A DNA stretch of 10,293 nt, taken from assembly GCA_964345225.1 (NCBI GenBank), contig CAYFQB010000007.1, positions 1 to 10,293 on the forward strand, in the 5' to 3' direction. The notes under the pieces were generated by a model, which worked only from the letters and a program-made list of their open reading frames with translations, was not told the origin of the DNA and did not search any database. Source of the stretch: CAYFQB01 sp964345225 (GTDB lineage: Bacteria; Nitrospirota; Thermodesulfovibrionia; Thermodesulfovibrionales; UBA6898). Positions 6,437 through 10,293 of this stretch are shown here, one piece after another. Positions within the stretch are counted from its first letter, which is position 1; each line of letters opens with the position of its first letter. The translations under genes and the position numbers were made by a program.

Positions 6437-6466
6437 ATTATACTCTCGATATCAAAAAGCTGTCAA
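6437..6466 (-). promoter_or_regulatory. Consensus sigma-70 promoter directly abutting the PBP1A start codon
   Basis: On the minus strand, TTGACA (6461-6466) and TATAAT (6437-6442) both match consensus perfectly, with an 18-nt spacer. Counting 7 nt beyond the -10 gives transcription from about 6430; the ATG begins at 6429. The mRNA leader would therefore be 0-2 nt. Confidence 0.8.
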
Positions 6467-6591
6467 AGGGTCATATCAGCAGCAAATTACATAGATATGC
6501 TAATCCTCTACTGTTATTAAGTTGCCCCTGTTAGAAGAAAGTATTTGTACTTTATAACATTGAAAATTGAATATTCAATTAACGATTTCTT

Positions 6592-6655
6592 TACTTCTTA
6601 CTCCCTACTTCTTACTTCTTACTTCCTACTTTTTTACTCCTCACTCCTTACTCTT
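6592..6655. repeat. Degenerate heptanucleotide tandem array, block 1
   Basis: Nine consecutive 7-nt units can be read: six in register from 6592 (TACTTCT, TACTCCC, TACTTCT, TACTTCT, TACTTCC, TACTTTT), one extra T at 6634, then TACTCCT, CACTCCT and TACTCTT to 6655. Consensus TACTYCT, or AGRAGTA on the other strand. Such period-7 arrays (short tandemly repeated repetitive sequences) occur between genes in cyanobacteria and other bacteria. The function is unknown. Confidence 0.85.
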
Positions 6656-6747
6656 TGAGAACTAAAAGGTTAAGTCTGTCGTCTTCTTATATCTTACTCT
6701 TTATTCGCCTCTAGTTTCCAATATTTAATATTAAATTAATTATCTCT

Positions 6748-6772
6748 TTACTTCTTACTTCCTACTTTTTTA
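6748..6772. repeat. Heptanucleotide array, block 2 (25-nt exact copy of part of block 1)
   Basis: Three heptamers, TACTTCT, TACTTCC and TACTTTT, begin at 6749 and match block 1 units 4-6. Including flanks, 25 nt (6748-6772) are identical to 6612-6636. The AGTGAGCAGTGAA stretch that follows continues in the same degenerate style. Confidence 0.85.
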
Positions 6773-6804
6773 GTGAGCAGTGAATAATGACCAATAACTC
6801 AAGC

Positions 6805-6832
6805 GTTGGGTGTGAGAAGTTGGGTGTGAGAA
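6805..6832. repeat. 14-nt perfect tandem duplication
   Basis: GTTGGGTGTGAGAA occurs twice head to tail (6805-6818 and 6819-6832) with no mismatch. Fourteen is twice the heptamer period, and GTGAGAA-GT resembles the reverse complement of the array unit, so it is probably part of the same repeat tract. Confidence 0.85.
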
Positions 6833-6936
6833 TTAAAAAAATGTTTTTTTGATAAATTAGTAAAATATTGTACAAATATATAAGAATATAATGTTATAAT
6901 TGTAATTTACATAAGTTGTGTATTTATGTGTGTAAA

Positions 6937-6953
6937 CAAGCTGTAAAAGCTTG
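6937..6953. promoter_or_regulatory. Inverted repeat overlapping the rpsL -35 box
   Basis: CAAGCT (6937-6942) and AGCTTG (6948-6953) are perfect 6-bp arms around GTAAA. The right arm overlaps the -35 TTGACA at 6951. It could be an operator, but a dyad this short can arise by chance. Confidence 0.3.
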
Positions 6954-6979
6954 ACAAAGAATAGTTCCTCTGGTACAAT
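6951..6979 (+). promoter_or_regulatory. Promoter of the str operon (rpsL-rpsG-fusA-tuf)
   Basis: TTGACA (6951-6956) is a perfect -35 and TACAAT (6974-6979) a 5-of-6 -10, spaced 17 nt, with TG at 6971-6972 giving an extended -10. The predicted start near 6986 leaves a leader of about 53 nt, AT-rich, with TGGAGG close to the rpsL start. This is a strong promoter, as expected for ribosomal protein genes. Confidence 0.85.
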
Positions 6980-7038
6980 TTCAAGGTTTATCCAGAGTAA
7001 ATATATATTTTAGTCTTTTTTATTTTTATGGAGGATGA

Positions 7039-7410
7039 GTGCCGACAATAGCACAATTAGTTAGGCAGGGACGTAAGAGTGTATTAAGAAAAACCAAGAG
7101 CCCTGCATTGAGGTTCTGCCCTCAGAAGAGAGGTGTATGTGTAAGGGTTTATACAACTACTCCTAAGAAGCCAAACTCTGCTCTGAGGAAAGTTGCAAGG
7201 GTAAGATTGACTAATGCTATGGAAGTTACGGCCTATATCCCTGGCATAGGACATAACCTGCAGGAGCACTCTATTGTTATGATCAGAGGCGGCAGGGTAA
7301 AGGACCTGCCTGGAGTGCGATACCATATTGTAAGGGGTATACTTGACTCTATGGGTGTAACTGATAGAAGATGTGGAAGATCAAAGTACGGGACAAAGAG
7401 GCCCAAATAA
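7039..7410 (+). CDS. rpsL: 30S ribosomal protein S12
   Basis: S12 sits at the decoding centre of the small subunit and controls accuracy. The 123 residues align end to end with the family: PQKRGVC (28-34), TTTPKKPNSALRK (39-51), GHNLQEHS (71-78) and GGRVKDLPGVRYH (84-96). K43 and K88, the classic streptomycin-resistance positions, are both wild type; D89 is the position that is methylthiolated in many bacteria. The start is GTG at 7039, chosen because it gives the conserved N-terminus MPTIAQLVR and has GGAGG 4 nt upstream. It is first in the str operon. Unlike many bacteria, rpoC is not next upstream: a divergent PBP1A gene is. Confidence 0.99.
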   Translation: MPTIAQLVRQGRKSVLRKTKSPALRFCPQKRGVCVRVYTTTPKKPNSALRKVARVRLTNAMEVTAYIPGIGHNLQEHSIVMIRGGRVKDLPGVRYHIVRGILDSMGVTDRRCGRSKYGTKRPK

Positions 7411-7421
7411 CGGAGTAAATA

Positions 7422-7892
7422 ATGTCAAGAAGAAGAGTTGCTGAAAAGAGAGAAATACTACCGGATCCGAAATATCACAGCAAAATAGTCAGCAAGTTTA
7501 TCAGTGTAATGATGAGGAGCGGAAATAGATCCATAGCAGAAAGTATATGTTATGGAGCATTCGACATAATAAAGGAAAAAACAGGGAATGACCCTCTTAA
7601 GGTTTTTAAAACAGCTTTAGAAAATGTTAAACCGCTTGTGGAGGTTAAACCAAGAAGGGTCGGGGGTGCAACTTACCAGGTACCAGTAGAGATAAGGGCT
7701 CAGAGGCGGATGGCACTTACTTCAAGATGGATAATACAGTTTTCAAGGCGCAGACCTGAGAAGACAATGAAGGAAAGACTCGCTGGTGAGTTGCTGGATG
7801 CTTATAACAATACCGGTTCTTCCATTAAAAAGAAGGAAGATACCCATAAAATGGCCGAAGCCAATAAGGCTTTTGCCCATTATAGATGGTAA
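7422..7892 (+). CDS. rpsG: 30S ribosomal protein S7
   Basis: S7 nucleates assembly of the 16S rRNA 3' domain and contacts the E-site tRNA. The 156-residue protein has the standard landmarks: DPKY (16-19), the SIAE-IcYGAFD helix, KPRRVGGATYQVP (76-88), and the C-terminal KKEDTHKMAEANKAFAHYRW. It starts at ATG 7422 with GGAG 7 nt upstream. Only 11 nt separate it from rpsL, so the long intercistronic S7-binding structure used for autoregulation in E. coli cannot be present in that form. Confidence 0.99.
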   Translation: MSRRRVAEKREILPDPKYHSKIVSKFISVMMRSGNRSIAESICYGAFDIIKEKTGNDPLKVFKTALENVKPLVEVKPRRVGGATYQVPVEIRAQRRMALTSRWIIQFSRRRPEKTMKERLAGELLDAYNNTGSSIKKKEDTHKMAEANKAFAHYRW

Positions 7893-7913
7893 AGAGATTA
7901 GAGGAGAAAAGAT

Positions 7914-9989
7914 TTGTCGAGGTTCCCATTAGAAAAAACACGAAATATTGGAATTATGGCACACATAGATGCAGGGAAAACCACGACTACAGAGAGAATC
8001 CTCTATTATACAGGCGTAACCTACAAAATAGGTGAAGTCCATGATGGAACAGCTGTCATGGACTGGATGGTTCAGGAACAGGAAAGAGGCATCACTATTA
8101 CTTCTGCCGCTACCACTTGTTTTTGGAAAAACTGCAGAATAAATATCATTGATACACCTGGCCATGTTGATTTTACTATTGAGGTTGAAAGGTCTTTAAG
8201 AGTGTTAGATGGTGCAGTTGCAGTATTTGATTCGGTAGCAGGTGTTGAACCACAGTCTGAGACTGTATGGAGGCAAGCAAATAGATACAGGGTGCCAAGA
8301 ATAACATTTATGAATAAGATGGACAGAGTAGGTGCAAATTTTTTTACGAGTGTAAACAGTATGATAGAAAGATTGGGTGCAAACCCTGTCCCAATTCAGT
8401 TACCGATGGGAATTGAAGAGGATTTCCGGGGCTCGATCGATCTTGTAAATATGAAGGCATATTATTATGATGACGAAACACTTGGCGCTAAGTTCATTGA
8501 AAGTGATATACCTGGTGATCTTTTGCCACAGGCAATGGAATACCGGGAAAAAATGTTCGAGTCTCTTGCTGATGTAGAGGAAAAAATAATGGAAAAGTTT
8601 TTAAATGGCGATGAAATAAGCGTAGAAGAAATAAATGATGCGCTCAGAAAAGGGACTATCGAAATGAAAATTACACCTGTACTTTGCGGTGCTTCTTTAA
8701 AGAATAAAGGTGTTCAGCAGTTGCTTGATTCAATAGTTAACTATCTGCCCTCCCCAACAGATATCCCACCGGTTTCCGGCAGAAAAAAAGATAATGGCAC
8801 TGAGGTGGTCAGAAGGGCTAATATCAATGAACCGTTTTCTGCCATTGCCTTTAAAGTAATGACCGATCCATATGTTGGCCAGCTTACATTTATGAGAGTC
8901 TATTCAGGCATTTTAAATGCAGGTTCTTATGTCTATAATGCATCAAAAGGTACTAAAGAGCGCATTGGCAGGCTGCTCAAGATGCATGCTAACAAAAGAG
9001 AGGATCTCAAGGAGGTTTCTGCGGGTGATATAGCTGCTGCGGTTGGACTGAAAAATACTCTAACAGGAGATACACTTTGCGATGATAAGAACCCTTTAAT
9101 ACTTGAATCCATGGAATTCCCCGAGCCTGTTATTTCAGTTGCAATAGAGCCAAAAACAAAGACTGACCAGGAGAGACTTTCTCAATCGCTTGCAAAACTG
9201 GCTCAGGAAGACCCTTCGTTTAAGGTATCTGTAAATGAAGAAACATCACAGACAATTATATCCGGAATGGGGGAATTGCATCTGGATATAATTGTGGACA
9301 GGCTTTTGAGAGAATTTAAGGTTGGGGCAAATGTAGGAAAACCCCAGGTAGCATATAAGGAGACTGTAAGGGCCTCATCAAGTGCAGAGGGCAAGTTTAT
9401 AAAACAGAGTGGCGGCAGGGGTCAGTACGGGCACGTATGTCTGGAGATTGAACCGCTTGAACCCGGAAAGGGTTCTGAATTCTTATGCAAGATAGTAGGA
9501 GGAGCGATCCCTAAGGAGTACTTTCCAGCAATAGAAAAAGGGGTAAGGGAGGCGATAGATACCGGAATACTCGCAGGGTATCCTGTTGTTGATGTAAGGG
9601 CAATATTATATGACGGTTCTTATCATGAAGTTGACTCCTCGGAAATGGCATTTAAAATTGCTGGTGCTATGGCTTTCAGAGAAGCTGCACAAAAGGCTAA
9701 GCCTGTTATTCTTGAGCCGATCATGAGTGTTGAAATTGTGACACCTGAAGAATATATGGGTGATGTCATAGGAGACCTTAATTCCCGCAGGGGCAAGATA
9801 CATAACATGGAAAAGAGGGGTAAAACCCAGGTGATAAGGGGCCAGGCTCCCCTTTCAGAGATGTTCGGATATGCTACAGATTTAAGGTCTAAAACTCAGG
9901 GCAGGGCAACATACACAATGCAGTTTTCCAACTATGAAGAGGTTCCAAAGGGCATCTCGGATGGAATTATATCAAAATTTAGAGGTTAA
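7914..9989 (+). CDS. fusA: Translation elongation factor G
   Basis: EF-G is the GTPase that drives tRNA-mRNA translocation on the ribosome. The GTPase motifs are G1 AHIDAGKT (16-23), G2 RGITIT (58-63), G3 DTPGH (80-84), G4 NKMD (134-137) and G5 GAS (259-261). Domain III has SGMGELHLD (450-458). Domain IV has GGRGQYGHV (500-508) and the tip loop SYHEVDSSE with H571, equivalent to the His essential for translocation. The C-terminus has the EYMGDVIGDLNSRRG block. The 691 residues and intact tip indicate a canonical translocase, not a resistance or recycling paralogue. The start is a rare TTG at 7914; it yields the conserved MSRFPLEKTRNIGI N-terminus and has GAGGAG 7 nt upstream. It is 21 nt after rpsG. 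Confidence 0.98.
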   Translation: MSRFPLEKTRNIGIMAHIDAGKTTTTERILYYTGVTYKIGEVHDGTAVMDWMVQEQERGITITSAATTCFWKNCRINIIDTPGHVDFTIEVERSLRVLDGAVAVFDSVAGVEPQSETVWRQANRYRVPRITFMNKMDRVGANFFTSVNSMIERLGANPVPIQLPMGIEEDFRGSIDLVNMKAYYYDDETLGAKFIESDIPGDLLPQAMEYREKMFESLADVEEKIMEKFLNGDEISVEEINDALRKGTIEMKITPVLCGASLKNKGVQQLLDSIVNYLPSPTDIPPVSGRKKDNGTEVVRRANINEPFSAIAFKVMTDPYVGQLTFMRVYSGILNAGSYVYNASKGTKERIGRLLKMHANKREDLKEVSAGDIAAAVGLKNTLTGDTLCDDKNPLILESMEFPEPVISVAIEPKTKTDQERLSQSLAKLAQEDPSFKVSVNEETSQTIISGMGELHLDIIVDRLLREFKVGANVGKPQVAYKETVRASSSAEGKFIKQSGGRGQYGHVCLEIEPLEPGKGSEFLCKIVGGAIPKEYFPAIEKGVREAIDTGILAGYPVVDVRAILYDGSYHEVDSSEMAFKIAGAMAFREAAQKAKPVILEPIMSVEIVTPEEYMGDVIGDLNSRRGKIHNMEKRGKTQVIRGQAPLSEMFGYATDLRSKTQGRATYTMQFSNYEEVPKGISDGIISKFRG

Positions 9990-9993
9990 TAAA

Positions 9994-10021
9994 TTGACAA
10001 TCATAAGTAACAATTTACTAT
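9994..10021 (+). promoter_or_regulatory. Candidate internal promoter before tuf
   Basis: In the 107-nt gap between fusA and tuf, TTGACA (9994-9999) is followed after 16 nt by TACTAT (10016-10021; 4 of 6). A second TTGACT (10021-10026) with a weaker TATCTG lies 27 nt downstream. The unusually long gap in an otherwise tight operon supports a separate tuf promoter, but the -10 boxes are weak. Confidence 0.4.
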
Positions 10022-10096
10022 TGACTGGTAAAAAGTTTAAGATATCTGACCAATTTAACCCGTTACTGTTAACCTGTTATCTATATAGGAGGATAT

Positions 10097-10293
10097 ATGG
10101 CAAAGGCAAAATTTGAGAGGACGAAGCCACATTGCAACGTAGGGACGATAGGGCATGTTGATCATGGGAAGACGACACTTACGAGTGCAATTACGAAGAT
10201 GTTGAGCCTGAAGAATCCTAAGGTAGAGTATAGAGATTTCTGGTCTATAGACAATGCACCTGAGGAGAAGGCCAGGGGGATAACGATAGCGAC
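10097..10293 (+). CDS. tuf: Translation elongation factor Tu (5' part, cut by window end)
   Basis: EF-Tu delivers aminoacyl-tRNA to the ribosome. The first 65 codons are present: MAKAKFERTKPHCNVGTIG, the P-loop GHVDHGKT (19-26), and the switch I region with SIDNAPEEKARGITIA. The ATG at 10097 has AGGAGG 4 nt upstream. It follows fusA in the usual str order. Codon use differs sharply from fusA just upstream: all four Gly codons are GGG, 7 of 8 Lys are AAG and 6 of 7 Thr are ACG. The right end is open at the window edge; nothing suggests truncation in the genome. Confidence 0.98.
   Translation, partial: MAKAKFERTKPHCNVGTIGHVDHGKTTLTSAITKMLSLKNPKVEYRDFWSIDNAPEEKARGITIA

Larger units (their letters stand above)
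6467..6950. other. Long divergent intergenic region, no gene seen
   Basis: Between the PBP1A and rpsL promoters, about 480 bp carry no convincing ORF, tRNA or other RNA gene. The region holds a heptanucleotide repeat array in two blocks, a 14-nt tandem duplication, a 16-bp palindrome (AATTGAATATTCAATT, 6565-6580), a 14-bp AT palindrome (6723-6736), and an A7/T7 self-complementary run (6835-6850). From about 6830 it is very AT-rich, which would suit an UP-element upstream of the rpsL promoter. Confidence 0.7.

Noticed and set aside
6565..6580. 16-bp palindrome AATTGAATATTCAATT as a specific operator
   Set aside because: It is perfect, but lies in very AT-rich DNA more than 130 bp from the nearest promoter start, where such palindromes arise easily; it is listed only as content of the gap.
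6592..6832. CRISPR array
   Set aside because: The repeats are contiguous 7-nt units without unique spacers of constant length, and no cas gene is present.
6835..6850. A7-TG-T7 hairpin as a terminator
   Set aside because: The stem has no GC pairs and a 2-nt loop, so it would be unstable; no gene ends nearby.
7039..7410. Streptomycin-resistance form of S12
   Set aside because: K43 and K88 are wild type.
9934..10116. 60-residue plus-strand ORF across the fusA-tuf gap
   Set aside because: It overlaps the end of fusA and the start of tuf in another frame, with no domain or ribosome binding site.

Overview
This looks like a stretch of chromosome from an AT-rich Gram-negative bacterium. Individual protein signatures (EF-G, the signal-peptide form of the ATP synthase c subunit, a MerR regulator with a two-CW cysteine tail) suggest Nitrospirota (Thermodesulfovibrionia-like) or a neighbouring deltaproteobacterial lineage. 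That placement comes from memory of families, not from a search. All main genes are housekeeping or cell-envelope genes and appear intact. No phage, CRISPR array, tRNA or rRNA is visible.

Layout: (1) 1-142, a poorly defined left edge with short TGTCC-type repeats that might be the end of an insertion sequence. (2) 143-1862, minus strand: an HD-domain phosphohydrolase followed by overlapping ribF (FMN/FAD synthesis), preceded by a short leader with a 13-bp hairpin. (3) 2042-2079, a strong symmetric terminator. (4) 2094-3165, minus strand: atpE and atpB, the proton/sodium-translocating part of F1Fo ATP synthase, without the remaining atp genes. (5) 3322-3759, plus strand: a MerR-family regulator, divergent from atpB, with a perfect dyad in its promoter. 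(6) 3804-6429, minus strand: a class A penicillin-binding protein (PBP1A type) followed by a small exported TPR protein. (7) 6430-7038, a 609-bp divergent gap carrying the PBP1A promoter, a degenerate heptanucleotide repeat array, palindromes and the rpsL promoter. (8) 7039-10293, plus strand: the str operon rpsL-rpsG-fusA-tuf, with tuf cut by the window edge.

How the genes work together: the str operon supplies two 30S proteins and two translational GTPases. PBP1A builds peptidoglycan, and its small TPR partner probably sits in the same envelope compartment. AtpB and AtpE form the ion channel and c-ring of ATP synthase, and RibF makes the flavin cofactors of respiratory and other enzymes. 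Observations worth a second look are the promoters placed so that PBP1A and possibly merR would have leaderless mRNAs, the heptamer array, the Na+-type ligand set in AtpE, the cysteine-rich MerR protein with its likely operator, and the abrupt codon-usage change at tuf. I see no convincing new multi-gene system here.
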